Positions 7,045-15,991 of a stretch of DNA of 64,000 bases are shown here, piece after piece. This stretch comes from Pauljensenia sp902373545 (lineage in GTDB: Bacteria; Actinomycetota; Actinomycetes; Actinomycetales; Actinomycetaceae). The DNA is taken from the NCBI RefSeq assembly GCF_041432775.1, contig NZ_JAPWAG010000001.1, positions 62,001-126,000 of the forward strand, in the 5' to 3' direction. The notes beneath the pieces were generated by a model. The model searched no databases and was not told where the DNA came from. It saw nothing but the letters and a program-made list of their open reading frames with translations. How positions within the stretch are numbered: position 1 is the first letter of the stretch; every line of letters begins with the position of its first letter. The translations under genes and the position numbers were made by a program.

Positions 7045-8031
7045 ATGAGCCTCAGCCATCTTATTTCCATCCGCGATCTCACCCGCGAGGAGGCGATCCT
7101 GATCCTCGACACAGCGGAACAGATGGCCGCCACGCAGCACCAGAGCGTGAAGAAGCTTCCGACGCTCCAGGGAAAGACCGTCGTCAACCTGTTCTTCGAA
7201 GACTCCACGCGCACGCGCATCTCCTTCGAGACCGCCGCCAAGCGCCTGAGTGCCGACGTCATCAACTTCCAGTCGCGCGGCTCGTCGGTGTCCAAGGGCG
7301 AATCCCTCAAGGACACGGCCCTGACGCTGCAGGCGATGGGTGCCGATGCGGTGATCGTGCGTCACTCCTCGTCGGGCGCGGCCCACCGCCTGGCCCACGC
7401 CGGGTGGATGAACCTGCCGGTCCTCAATGCGGGCGACGGCACCCACCAGCATCCGACCCAGGCGCTCCTGGACGCCATGACGCTGCGCCGCCACTTCGGC
7501 GCCGACGACCCTGCCGGCCGCCTCCCTGAGCCAGGCACCGGCCTCGACGGTGCTCACGTCGTCATCGTGGGCGACGTCCTGCACTCGCGCGTAGCCCGCT
7601 CCAACGTCGACCTGCTGACCCTCCTGGGCGCGCGCGTCACCCTCGTCGCGCCCCCGACGCTGCTGCCGCTGGGGGTCGACACGTGGAACTGCCAGACCTC
7701 GTACAACTTCGACGAGGCCCTGGCGAGTCAGCCCGACGCTGTCATGATGCTGCGCGTGCAACGGGAACGCATGTCCAGCGCGGGCGGGGGATTCTTCCCC
7801 TCGCCGGGTGCCTACCACGCCGAGTATGGCCTCACCCCCGAGCGCTTCACGAAGCTGCGTTCCGACGCGGTCGTCATGCACCCGGGCCCCATGAACCGCG
7901 GCCTCGAGATCTGCGCCGAGGCAGCAGACTCACCTCAATCTGTCATCGTCGAGCAGGTCTCCAACGGCGTGTGCATTCGCATGGCCGCCCTCTACCTGCT
8001 CCTCGCATCGGAAGGACACAGCAATGACTAA
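7045..8031 (+). CDS. pyrB: aspartate carbamoyltransferase catalytic subunit
   Basis: Condenses carbamoyl phosphate with aspartate to carbamoyl-aspartate. 328 aa. The carbamoyl-phosphate signature FEDSTRTR lies at residues 51-58, HPTQALLDAMT binds substrate in the middle, and the C-terminal HPGPMNRGLEI closes the aspartate domain. No regulatory pyrI gene follows. An insertion around DDPAGRLPEPGTGLDG lengthens the protein slightly. It overlaps pyrC by 8 bases. Confidence 0.97.
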   Translation: MSLSHLISIRDLTREEAILILDTAEQMAATQHQSVKKLPTLQGKTVVNLFFEDSTRTRISFETAAKRLSADVINFQSRGSSVSKGESLKDTALTLQAMGADAVIVRHSSSGAAHRLAHAGWMNLPVLNAGDGTHQHPTQALLDAMTLRRHFGADDPAGRLPEPGTGLDGAHVVIVGDVLHSRVARSNVDLLTLLGARVTLVAPPTLLPLGVDTWNCQTSYNFDEALASQPDAVMMLRVQRERMSSAGGGFFPSPGAYHAEYGLTPERFTKLRSDAVVMHPGPMNRGLEICAEAADSPQSVIVEQVSNGVCIRMAALYLLLASEGHSND

Positions 8032-9343
8032 GCAGACTCGCGACATTCTCATCAAGGGGGCGTCTTTGGTCGGCGGGGACGCGACCGACATTGCGCTGTC
8101 AGGAGGTGTCATCGTCGCCATCGGTACCCAGGCTGGCGACGCAGTACGAGACCCCCGCGTTATCGACGCCGAGGGCCTGGTCGCCCTGCCCGGCCTCGTC
8201 GACATCCACACGCACCTGCGTCAGCCTGGCGGAGAGGACGCCGAGACCGTCTTTACCGGCACACGCGCGGCCGCTGCGGGAGGCTACACGGCAGTGCACG
8301 CGATGGCCAACACGACGCCCACGCAGGACACCGCCGCGATCGTCGACCAGGTGCTGGACCTGGGTGAGGCGGCCGACTGGGTCGAGGTTCGCCCCGTCGG
8401 AGCCGTCACCAAGGGGCTGGAGGGCAAGCAGCTCGCGTCCCTGGGGTCGATGGCCCGCTCGCGCTCCAAGGTGCGTGTCTTCTCCGACGACGGCAAGTGC
8501 GTCTCCGATCCGGTCCTCATGCGCCGCGCCCTCGAGTACGTCAAGGGCTTCGACGGCGTCGTCGCCCAGCACAGCCAGGACCCGGCCCTGACCGAGGGCG
8601 CCCAGATGAACGAATCAGCGCTGTCGGGCGAGCTCGGCCTGGCCGGCTGGCCTGCGGTCGCCGAGGAGGCGATCATCGCCCGCGACATTCTGCTGGCCAA
8701 GCACGTGGGCTCGCGCCTGCACGTGTGCCACCTGTCCACCGCAGGATCGGTCGACATCGTGCGTTGGGGCAAGGCCCAGGGCGTGAACATCACCGCCGAG
8801 GTCACCCCGCACCACCTGCTCCTGACCGAGCAGCTGGCCGCCACCTACGACCCGCTGTACAAGGTCAACCCGCCGCTGCGCCGCGCGGAGGACGTCGAGG
8901 CGGTGCGCGAGGGCCTGGCCGACGGCACCATTGACGTCGTCGGCACCGACCACGCGCCGCACCCCCTCGAGATGAAGGACTGCGAGTGGCAGGCCGGAGC
9001 GTTTGGCATGACGGGCCTGGAGACGGCCCTGCCGATCGTTATCGAGACGATGGTGAACACCGGCCGTATGAATTGGGAGGACGTTGCTCGCGTCCTGTCC
9101 ACCACGCCCGCGCGCATCGGTCGCGTCGAGTCCCAGGGCCGCGGCCTGGTCGTCGGGGCCCCCGCCCACGTCACGCTCGTCGATCCGCACGCGCGTATCA
9201 CGATTGACCCTGCCAAGCAGTGGACCCGTTCGACTAACTGCCCGTTCCGCGGGATGGAGCTGCCCGGCCAGGTGCGCTTCACGATCTTCAATGGCGTCCC
9301 GACGGTCGCCGACGCCACCCCGATCGCCAAGGAGGATCGATGA
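8024..9343 (+). CDS. pyrC: dihydroorotase
   Basis: Cyclises carbamoyl-aspartate to dihydroorotate. 439 aa, class I (PyrC/allantoinase type). The zinc-binding DIHTHLRQPGGE sits at residues 60-71; further metal His are in HVCHLSTAGS and TPHHLLL, and the catalytic Asp is in GTDHAPHP. The stop overlaps the carA start (ATGA). Confidence 0.96.
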   Translation: MTKQTRDILIKGASLVGGDATDIALSGGVIVAIGTQAGDAVRDPRVIDAEGLVALPGLVDIHTHLRQPGGEDAETVFTGTRAAAAGGYTAVHAMANTTPTQDTAAIVDQVLDLGEAADWVEVRPVGAVTKGLEGKQLASLGSMARSRSKVRVFSDDGKCVSDPVLMRRALEYVKGFDGVVAQHSQDPALTEGAQMNESALSGELGLAGWPAVAEEAIIARDILLAKHVGSRLHVCHLSTAGSVDIVRWGKAQGVNITAEVTPHHLLLTEQLAATYDPLYKVNPPLRRAEDVEAVREGLADGTIDVVGTDHAPHPLEMKDCEWQAGAFGMTGLETALPIVIETMVNTGRMNWEDVARVLSTTPARIGRVESQGRGLVVGAPAHVTLVDPHARITIDPAKQWTRSTNCPFRGMELPGQVRFTIFNGVPTVADATPIAKEDR

Positions 9344-10527
9344 CTTCGACCGATATCGCTCTGCTCGTCCTGGAGGACGGCACCGTTTTCAAGGGACGCG
9401 CGTGGGGAGCGCGTGGCCGCACGCTCGGGGAGATCGTCTTTTCGACCGGCATGACGGGATACCAGGAGACCCTCACGGATCCCTCGTACCACCGCCAGAT
9501 CGTCGTCATGACGGCCCCGCACATCGGTAACACGGGCGTCAACGACGAGGACCCGGAGTCCTCGCGCATCTGGGTTGCCGGTTTCGTCGTGCGTGACGCG
9601 GCACGGCGCGCCTCGAACTGGCGTGCACGCCGCGAACTCGAAGACGAGCTGGTCTCTCAGGAGATCGTGGGTATCGCCGACGTGGACACGCGCGCGATCA
9701 CCCGTCACATCCGCGAGCGCGGTGCCATGCGCGCCGGCATTTTCTCGGGAGAGGCGCTGCCCGTGGGCGCGCAGTATCTCGGGGACGAGGCCGTGGCATC
9801 CCTGGTGCGTATCGTCGCCGAGTCGCCGGTGATGAGTGGGCAGGCCTTGGCCGCCGAGGTGTCGACGGATGAGACCTACGTGGTCGAGCCGCTGGGGGAG
9901 TGGGAGGGCAAGGAGCCCCTCGCGTCTGTGGTGGCCGTGGACCTGGGAATTAAGTCGCGTACCCCCTACCACCTCGCGGCGCGCGGAGCACGCGTGTACG
10001 TCGTGCCGTCGACGGTGTCCTTCGCGGACATCGAAGCCCTCAAGCCCGATGGCGTGTTCTTCTCCAACGGCCCCGGCGATCCGTCGACCGCCGACCGTGA
10101 GATCGGCGTGCTGCGCGCTGTCCTGGACGCGGGGATTCCGTACTTTGGGATCTGCTTTGGCCACCAGCTCTTTGGTCGCGCCCTCGGGTACGGCACCTAC
10201 AAGCTGGATTACGGCCACCGCGGCATCAACCAGCCGGTGAAGGACGTGGCCACGGGCCGCGTCGAGATCACCGCTCACAACCATGGCTTCGCGGTGGACG
10301 CCCCCGTGGGGGAGCCCTCAGTTGCTCCCTTCGAGTCGGGCCGATACGGGCGCGTCGAGGTGTCACACGTCGGCCTCAACGACGGTGTTGTGGAGGGTCT
10401 GCGCGCGCTCGACATTCCCGCCTTCTCCGTTCAGTACCATCCCGAGGCAGCCGCGGGTCCGCACGACGGTGAGCTGCTTTTCGATCGATTCATGTCGCTT
10501 ATGACCGCCGCGAAGGAGACCCACTGA
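9340..10527 (+). CDS. carA: carbamoyl-phosphate synthase small (glutaminase) subunit
   Basis: Hydrolyses glutamine and passes ammonia to CarB. 395 aa: N-terminal CarA domain, then a class I glutamine amidotransferase with nucleophile Cys272 in YFGICFGHQ and His367/Glu369 in YHPEAAAGP. One copy of the repeated 17-base word lies in the coding sequence at 9781-9797 (encoding GDEAVA). It overlaps carB by one base. Confidence 0.97.
   Translation: MTSTDIALLVLEDGTVFKGRAWGARGRTLGEIVFSTGMTGYQETLTDPSYHRQIVVMTAPHIGNTGVNDEDPESSRIWVAGFVVRDAARRASNWRARRELEDELVSQEIVGIADVDTRAITRHIRERGAMRAGIFSGEALPVGAQYLGDEAVASLVRIVAESPVMSGQALAAEVSTDETYVVEPLGEWEGKEPLASVVAVDLGIKSRTPYHLAARGARVYVVPSTVSFADIEALKPDGVFFSNGPGDPSTADREIGVLRAVLDAGIPYFGICFGHQLFGRALGYGTYKLDYGHRGINQPVKDVATGRVEITAHNHGFAVDAPVGEPSVAPFESGRYGRVEVSHVGLNDGVVEGLRALDIPAFSVQYHPEAAAGPHDGELLFDRFMSLMTAAKETH
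9781..9797 (-). repeat. repeated word inside carA
   Basis: Exact GCCACGGCCTCGTCCCC on the minus strand; the sense strand encodes GDEAVA. Confidence 0.6.
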
Positions 10528-13500
10528 TGCCCCGCAGGAATGATCTGTCCTCTGTTCTCGTCATCGGGTCCGGCCCCATCGTCATCGGCCAGGCGTGCGA
10601 GTTCGACTACTCGGGCACGCAGGCATGCCGCGTCCTGAAGGAGGAGGGCCTGCGCGTTATCCTCGTCAACTCCAACCCCGCGACCATCATGACGGACCCG
10701 GGTATCGCCGACGCCACGTACGTCGAGCCGATCACCCCCGAGGTCGTGGCCTCGATTATCGAAAAGGAACGCCCCGACGCGCTGCTGCCGACGCTGGGCG
10801 GCCAGACGGCTCTGAACACGGCTGTCGCCCTGTCCGAGATGGGCGTGCTCGAGCGCTTCAACGTCGAGCTGATCGGTGCCTCGATTGAGGCGATCCGCGC
10901 GGGCGAGGACCGCGAGGAGTTCAAGGAGATCGTCGAGCGTTCGGGTGCCGAGGTCGCCCGCTCGTTCATCGCTCACACGATGGAGGAATGCCACGCGGCC
11001 GCCGCCGAGCTCGGCTACCCGCTCGTCGTTCGCCCCTCGTTCACGATGGGCGGCCTGGGCTCCGGCTTCGCGTACACGCCCGAGGATTTGGAGCGCATCG
11101 CCGGCCAGGGCCTGTCCGCCTCCATCACGACCGAGGTGCTCCTGGAGGAGTCGATCCTTGGTTGGAAGGAATACGAGCTCGAGCTCATGCGTGACAAGGC
11201 GGACAACGTCGTCGTCGTGTGTTCCATCGAGAACGTCGACCCGGTCGGCGTGCACACGGGCGACTCGATCACGGTCGCCCCGGCGCTGACCCTCACCGAC
11301 CGCGAGATGCAGCGCCTGCGCGACATCGGTATCGCCGTTATCCGCGCCGTGGGCGTGGACACCGGCGGCTGTAACATTCAGTTCGCGATCCACCCCGACA
11401 CGGGCCGCATCATCGTCATCGAGATGAACCCGCGCGTCTCGCGTTCCTCCGCGCTGGCCTCGAAGGCGACGGGCTTCCCGATCGCGAAGATCGCCGCGCG
11501 TCTGGCCACCGGCTACACGCTCGACGAAATCCCCAACGACATCACGGGCTCGACCCCGGCCTCGTTCGAGCCGACGCTCGACTACGTGGTCGTCAAGGTC
11601 CCGCGCTTCACGTTTGAGAAGTTCCCGGCCGCCGACCCGACACTGACCACCTCCATGAAGGCGGTCGGCGAGGCCATGGCGATTGGCCGGTCCTACACGG
11701 AGGCCCTGCAAAAGGCGCTGCGCTCGATCGACAAGGGCGGCGTGCAGTTCCACTGGGACGGGGAGGCACCCACCCCGGAGGAGACGCGCGCGCTCGTCGA
11801 GGCGGCCGCCGTTGCTACCGAGGGACGCCTCGTCCAAGTCCAGCAGGCGATCCGCGGTGGCGCCACCCTCGAGGAGCTCTTCGAGTCGACCAAGATCGAC
11901 CCCTGGTTCCTGGACCAGATGTTCCTCCTCGACGAGGTCGCCACCCGCATCCGCGACGCCGAGGCCCTCACCGGCGACGTGCTCGCCGAGGCGAAGCGCC
12001 ACGGCTTCTCGGACCGACAGATCGCCGCGATGCGCGGTCTGTCCGAGGACACGGTGCGCGAGGTGCGCGGAGCCTTCGGTATCCACCCGGTCTACAAGAC
12101 GGTGGACACCTGCGCCGCCGAGTTTGCCGCCCGCACGCCCTACCACTATTCGACCTATGACCAGGAGAACGAGGTGCGCCCGCGCGAGCGCGAGGCCGTC
12201 ATCATCCTGGGCGCGGGTCCCAACCGCATCGGTCAGGGCATCGAGTTTGACTACTCGTGCGTGCACGCGGCCATGGCGCTGCGCGAGCACTACGAGACGA
12301 TCATGGTTAACTGCAACCCCGAGACCGTCTCGACCGACTACGACATCTCCGACCGCCTCTACTTCGAGCCACTCACGCTCGAGGACGTCCTGGAGATCTA
12401 CCGTGCCGAGTGCGCGGCCGGCCCCGTCAAGGGCATGATCGTCCAGCTCGGCGGGCAGACGCCGCTGTCGCTGGCCGCCGACCTGGAACGTGCAGGCGTG
12501 CCGATCCTGGGCACGAGCCCGCGCGCGATCGACCTGGCCGAGGACCGCGAAGAGTTCGGAAAGGTTCTCGAGGCGGCGCAGTGCCCGGCCCCCGCGCACG
12601 ACACGGCGCACACTCCCGAACAGGTCATTGCTGTCGCCGAGAAGGTTGGATACCCGGTCCTCGTTCGTCCGTCCTTCGTGCTGGGCGGGCGCGGCATGGC
12701 CATCATCAACGACGAGGGTGCGCTGCGCGATTACCTGGCCAGCCACGACTCCGAGCTGCTGTTCTCGCGCGGCCCCCTCCTCATCGACCGCTTCCTCGAT
12801 GCGGCCATCGAGATCGATGTCGACGCCCTGTTTGACGGCACGGAACTCTTCATGGGCGCGATCATGGAACACATCGAGGAGGCGGGCATCCACTCGGGTG
12901 ACTCCTCCTGCGTGCTGCCTCCCATGACGCTGTCCGCGCGCGAGCTCGAACGCATCACGGCCTCGACCGAGGCCATCGCCAAGGGCGTGGGCGTGCGCGG
13001 CCTCATCAACATCCAGTTCGCGCTGCTCTCGGACACCCTCTACGTCATCGAGGCCAACCCGCGTGCCTCCCGCACGGTGCCCTTTGCCTCCAAGGCGACG
13101 GGCGTGCAGCTGGCCAAGGCCGCCGCCCTCATCCAGGTCGGCTCCTCGATCGCGAATCTGCGCGAGGCGGGCATTTTGCCCGGATCGGACGCGCGCGAGA
13201 TCCTCGAAGGCGGGTCCATCGCCGTCAAGGCGGCGGTCCTGCCCTTTAGCCGCTTCCGCACCGCGGCCGGCGAGATCGTCGACACGATGCTCGGCCCCGA
13301 GATGCGCTCGACCGGCGAGGTCATGGGTATCGATCACGACTTCCCGACGGCTTTCGCCAAGTCCCAGCTGGGCGCCTCCACGGACATGCCCACCAAGGGC
13401 GCGGTCTTCATCTCCATCGCGGACACGGACAAGCGCGCCATCGTGTTGCCCGCCGCCCGCATGGCCGAGATGGGCTTTACGATCATGGCGACCTCGGGTA

Positions 13501-13826
13501 CTGCGTCGGTTCTGCGCCGCAACGGCATCGCGGCACAATCGGTGCGCAAGTCCTCGGAGGGGCGCGGCGCGGACGGCGAACCCACGGTCGTGGACCTCAT
13601 CAACGAGGGCCTCATCGACATGGTCGTCAACACCCCGCAGCGGTCCGCCCCGCGTAACGACGGCTACCAGATTCGCGCGGCCGCCGCGTCGCAGGATCGC
13701 CCCGCAGTCACCACGCTGCAGGCTTTCAACGCGATGGTTCAGGCCATCGAGGTCCGTATGCGCGGTTCCTACGCCGTGCGCTCCCTGCAGGAGTGGGACG
13801 CCATCCGATCGGAGGAAACACGATGA
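10527..13826 (+). CDS. carB: carbamoyl-phosphate synthase large subunit
   Basis: 1099 aa. Makes carbamoyl phosphate for pyrimidines and arginine. Two homologous ATP-grasp halves: the first opens with VIGSGPIVIGQACEFDYSGTQA and the second with ILGAGPNRIGQGIEFDYSC (about residue 560). The C-terminal MGS-like allosteric domain starts near residue 950 (MPTKGAVFISIAD). Full length with no visible defect. The stop overlaps the pyrF ATG. Confidence 0.98.
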   Translation: MPRRNDLSSVLVIGSGPIVIGQACEFDYSGTQACRVLKEEGLRVILVNSNPATIMTDPGIADATYVEPITPEVVASIIEKERPDALLPTLGGQTALNTAVALSEMGVLERFNVELIGASIEAIRAGEDREEFKEIVERSGAEVARSFIAHTMEECHAAAAELGYPLVVRPSFTMGGLGSGFAYTPEDLERIAGQGLSASITTEVLLEESILGWKEYELELMRDKADNVVVVCSIENVDPVGVHTGDSITVAPALTLTDREMQRLRDIGIAVIRAVGVDTGGCNIQFAIHPDTGRIIVIEMNPRVSRSSALASKATGFPIAKIAARLATGYTLDEIPNDITGSTPASFEPTLDYVVVKVPRFTFEKFPAADPTLTTSMKAVGEAMAIGRSYTEALQKALRSIDKGGVQFHWDGEAPTPEETRALVEAAAVATEGRLVQVQQAIRGGATLEELFESTKIDPWFLDQMFLLDEVATRIRDAEALTGDVLAEAKRHGFSDRQIAAMRGLSEDTVREVRGAFGIHPVYKTVDTCAAEFAARTPYHYSTYDQENEVRPREREAVIILGAGPNRIGQGIEFDYSCVHAAMALREHYETIMVNCNPETVSTDYDISDRLYFEPLTLEDVLEIYRAECAAGPVKGMIVQLGGQTPLSLAADLERAGVPILGTSPRAIDLAEDREEFGKVLEAAQCPAPAHDTAHTPEQVIAVAEKVGYPVLVRPSFVLGGRGMAIINDEGALRDYLASHDSELLFSRGPLLIDRFLDAAIEIDVDALFDGTELFMGAIMEHIEEAGIHSGDSSCVLPPMTLSARELERITASTEAIAKGVGVRGLINIQFALLSDTLYVIEANPRASRTVPFASKATGVQLAKAAALIQVGSSIANLREAGILPGSDAREILEGGSIAVKAAVLPFSRFRTAAGEIVDTMLGPEMRSTGEVMGIDHDFPTAFAKSQLGASTDMPTKGAVFISIADTDKRAIVLPAARMAEMGFTIMATSGTASVLRRNGIAAQSVRKSSEGRGADGEPTVVDLINEGLIDMVVNTPQRSAPRNDGYQIRAAAASQDRPAVTTLQAFNAMVQAIEVRMRGSYAVRSLQEWDAIRSEETR

Positions 13827-14689
13827 ACCCCCTGGGAGCTGCTACACCCGAAACCCTCGGTTTCGGTGACCGCCTCTACGCCGCCATGCGCGCGCACGGC
13901 CCAGTGTGCGTGGGCATCGATCCGCACGCCTCGCTCCTGGCCCAGTGGGGTCTCGACGACGATGCGAACGGCGTCCGAGAGTTTTCGCTGCGCGTCGTCG
14001 AAGCGCTGGGCGGGCGGGCCGCTGCCTTCAAGCCGCAGGCAGCTTTCTTCGAGCGCCACGGCTCACGTGGCGTCGCGGTCCTCGAAGAGGTGATTGCCGC
14101 CTGCCGCGAGGTGGGCACCCTGTGTATCGTGGACGCCAAGCGAGGCGACATCGGTTCGACGATGGCCGGCTATGCCGAGGCCTACCTGTCGGATGGCTCC
14201 GCACTCGCCGGTGACGCTGTGACGCTCTCGCCCTACCTGGGTGTTGGCTCGCTGACCCCCGCGTTGGAGTTGGCCAAGGCCACCGGTAGGGGAGTCTTCG
14301 TCCTGGCGCTGACCTCCAACCCCGAGGGGGCATCTGTCCAACACGCCCGCGGGGAGGACGGACACTCTGTCGCAGGTCAGGTCGTGTCCCAACTGGCGGA
14401 CTTTAACGCCTCTTGTGACCAATCGCACCTTGGGCCTGCGGGCATTGTTATTGGGGCGACCGTTGGCGATGCCGTACAGCGCCTCGGCATCGATCTGCCC
14501 GCCCTGAAAGGCGCATTTTTGGCCCCAGGAGTGGGCGCGCAGGGCGCTGGTCCAGCGCAGGTCAGGCAGGTTTTCGCGGGCGCGGAAGACGCCGTATTGG
14601 CCTCGTCGTCCCGCGCGATTCTGGGCGCGGGTCCGAGTGTGACAGGGCTGCGTGACGCCTACCTTGCGACAGTCGATTCGCTGCAATAA
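13823..14689 (+). CDS. pyrF: orotidine 5'-phosphate decarboxylase (actinobacterial type)
   Basis: Decarboxylates OMP to UMP, the last step of de novo synthesis. 288 aa, the longer subfamily. The signature CIVDAKRGDIGSTM holds catalytic Lys106. The N-terminal CVGIDPHASLLAQWG and C-terminal APGVGAQGAG bind the phosphate. ATG 13823 is chosen because it forms an ATGA overlap with carB. No pyrD or pyrE is in the window. Confidence 0.95.
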   Translation: MNPLGAATPETLGFGDRLYAAMRAHGPVCVGIDPHASLLAQWGLDDDANGVREFSLRVVEALGGRAAAFKPQAAFFERHGSRGVAVLEEVIAACREVGTLCIVDAKRGDIGSTMAGYAEAYLSDGSALAGDAVTLSPYLGVGSLTPALELAKATGRGVFVLALTSNPEGASVQHARGEDGHSVAGQVVSQLADFNASCDQSHLGPAGIVIGATVGDAVQRLGIDLPALKGAFLAPGVGAQGAGPAQVRQVFAGAEDAVLASSSRAILGAGPSVTGLRDAYLATVDSLQ

Positions 14690-14790
14690 TCTGTCGGATT
14701 AACCACGAGTAGGCGTTTTGGGATGGCACTAGTGCTCTGGAAGCTGAGATAGTTTATTTACCGAAGATCCCAACGGAGGAGATGATCAGA

Positions 14791-15102
14791 ATGGCACTAC
14801 CTGATCTCACGCCGGAACAGAGGGCGCAAGCCCTTGAGAAGGCAACGCAGGCACGGCGTCGTCGCGCCGAGGTCAAGAACGCGCTCAAGGCGCGCTCGAT
14901 GAACCTGTCTGAGGTTTTGGAACTCGCTGATTCAGACGAGGCTGTGGCGAAGATGAAAGTCGTTTCGCTACTGGAGTCGTTGCCGCGCGTCGGCACGAAT
15001 ACAGCCGCGGTGCTGATGGACGAGTACAAGATCGCCCAGAGTAGGCGAGTACGAGGCCTCGGCCCCGTACAGCGCAAGGCTCTGGTCGAGCGTTTCGGCT
15101 GA
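14791..15102 (+). CDS. mihF: integration host factor, actinobacterial type (mIHF)
   Basis: 103 aa. Nucleoid-associated protein that bends DNA, unrelated to enterobacterial IHF. It starts MALPDLTPEQRAQALEKA as in mIHF/sIHF proteins, followed by the helix-two-turns-helix DNA-binding end (LESLPRVGTNTAAVLMDEY, RRVRGLGPVQRKAL). ATG 14791 is preferred over ATG 14782 because GGAGGA at 14775-14780 is well spaced only for the former. Standard position before gmk. Confidence 0.93.
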   Translation: MALPDLTPEQRAQALEKATQARRRRAEVKNALKARSMNLSEVLELADSDEAVAKMKVVSLLESLPRVGTNTAAVLMDEYKIAQSRRVRGLGPVQRKALVERFG

Positions 15103-15117
15103 TACGGGTACGCATGG

Positions 15118-15123
15118 CACAAT
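15118..15123 (+). promoter_or_regulatory. -10 box of gmk, leaderless type
   Basis: CACAAT, 6 bases before ATG 15130, overlapping no ribosome binding site. Confidence 0.4.
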
Positions 15124-15129
15124 TGAGCC

Positions 15130-15687
15130 ATGACTCAGGCTCAATTGACAGTCCTTGCTGGCCCGACAGCCGTTGGAAAGGGAACTGTTGTCGCTGCTCT
15201 TCTGGAGCGCTACCCGACGCTGACGGTGTCGGTTTCGGCGACAACTCGTGATCCTCGGCCCGGTGAACTGAACGGCGTCCACTACTACTTCGTATCCCCG
15301 CAAGAATTCGATTCCATGATCGAGCGGGGGGAGATGTTGGAGTGGGCGCTTGTTCATGGAAAAAACAAGTACGGCACGCCGCGTGGCCCCGTGGATCAGG
15401 CTCTGGCCGCCGGGAAACCGGTGCTGCTGGAGATTGACCTCGCAGGGGCTCGCCAGGTGAAGGTCAACCGCCCCGACGCGCAGTTCATTTTCCTTGCTCC
15501 GCCCTCCTGGGAGGAGCTCGAACGCCGTCTACTCGGACGCGGAACCGAAGGCCCGGAGGAGCGAGAGCGTCGCCTGGCAACGGCCCGCGTCGAGCTGGAG
15601 GCTGCCTCGGAGTTTGACCACGTTGTGATCAACGACGATGTCGAGCGCGCGGTGGGTGAGCTGGCCCGGCTCATTGGCCTGGAGTAA
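15130..15687 (+). CDS. gmk: guanylate kinase
   Basis: Phosphorylates GMP to GDP. 185 aa. The P-loop is GPTAVGKGT at residues 11-19; the GMP-binding SVSATTRDPRPGELNGVHYYFV follows, then the lid region GRGTEGPEERERRL. Followed by rpoZ, the usual actinobacterial order. Confidence 0.96.
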   Translation: MTQAQLTVLAGPTAVGKGTVVAALLERYPTLTVSVSATTRDPRPGELNGVHYYFVSPQEFDSMIERGEMLEWALVHGKNKYGTPRGPVDQALAAGKPVLLEIDLAGARQVKVNRPDAQFIFLAPPSWEELERRLLGRGTEGPEERERRLATARVELEAASEFDHVVINDDVERAVGELARLIGLE

Positions 15688-15723
15688 TATCTATCTGAAT
15701 CTGCCACTGAGAGGAAGACACGC

Positions 15724-15990
15724 ATGTCCGGAATTGTTGCCCAGCCCGTGGGTATCACGTCCCCGCCCATTGATGATCTGCTGGAGCACGTTGATTCCAA
15801 GTACGCGCTGGTTATTTTCGCCGCGAAGCGTGCTCGTCAGATTAACTCCTACAACCTGCAGCTTCAGCAGAACATGATCCAGTTCGTGGGTCCCGTTGTC
15901 GACGTGCAGCCCGACGAGAAGCCCCTGGCTGTGTCGCTGCGTGAGATCAACGAGGGTCTGCTCTCTCTCGAAGCTAACCCAGAGGCCTGA
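15724..15990 (+). CDS. rpoZ: RNA polymerase omega subunit
   Basis: 88 aa. Assembly chaperone for the beta-prime subunit of RNA polymerase. Typical core: PPIDDLLEHVDSKYALVIFA followed by AKRARQIN. GAGAGGAAG serves as ribosome binding site. One base separates its stop from the coaBC GTG. Confidence 0.94.
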   Translation: MSGIVAQPVGITSPPIDDLLEHVDSKYALVIFAAKRARQINSYNLQLQQNMIQFVGPVVDVQPDEKPLAVSLREINEGLLSLEANPEA

Positions 15991-15991
15991 C

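Noticed and set aside
10431..13538. A very long open frame antisense to carB (over 1000 codons), and similar long antisense frames at 848-1969, 28199-30406, 41077-43038 and 56576-58846
   Set aside because: They mirror codon-position GC bias of well-identified genes on the other strand, have low-complexity Arg/Gly/Ala/His/Asp composition and no family resemblance.
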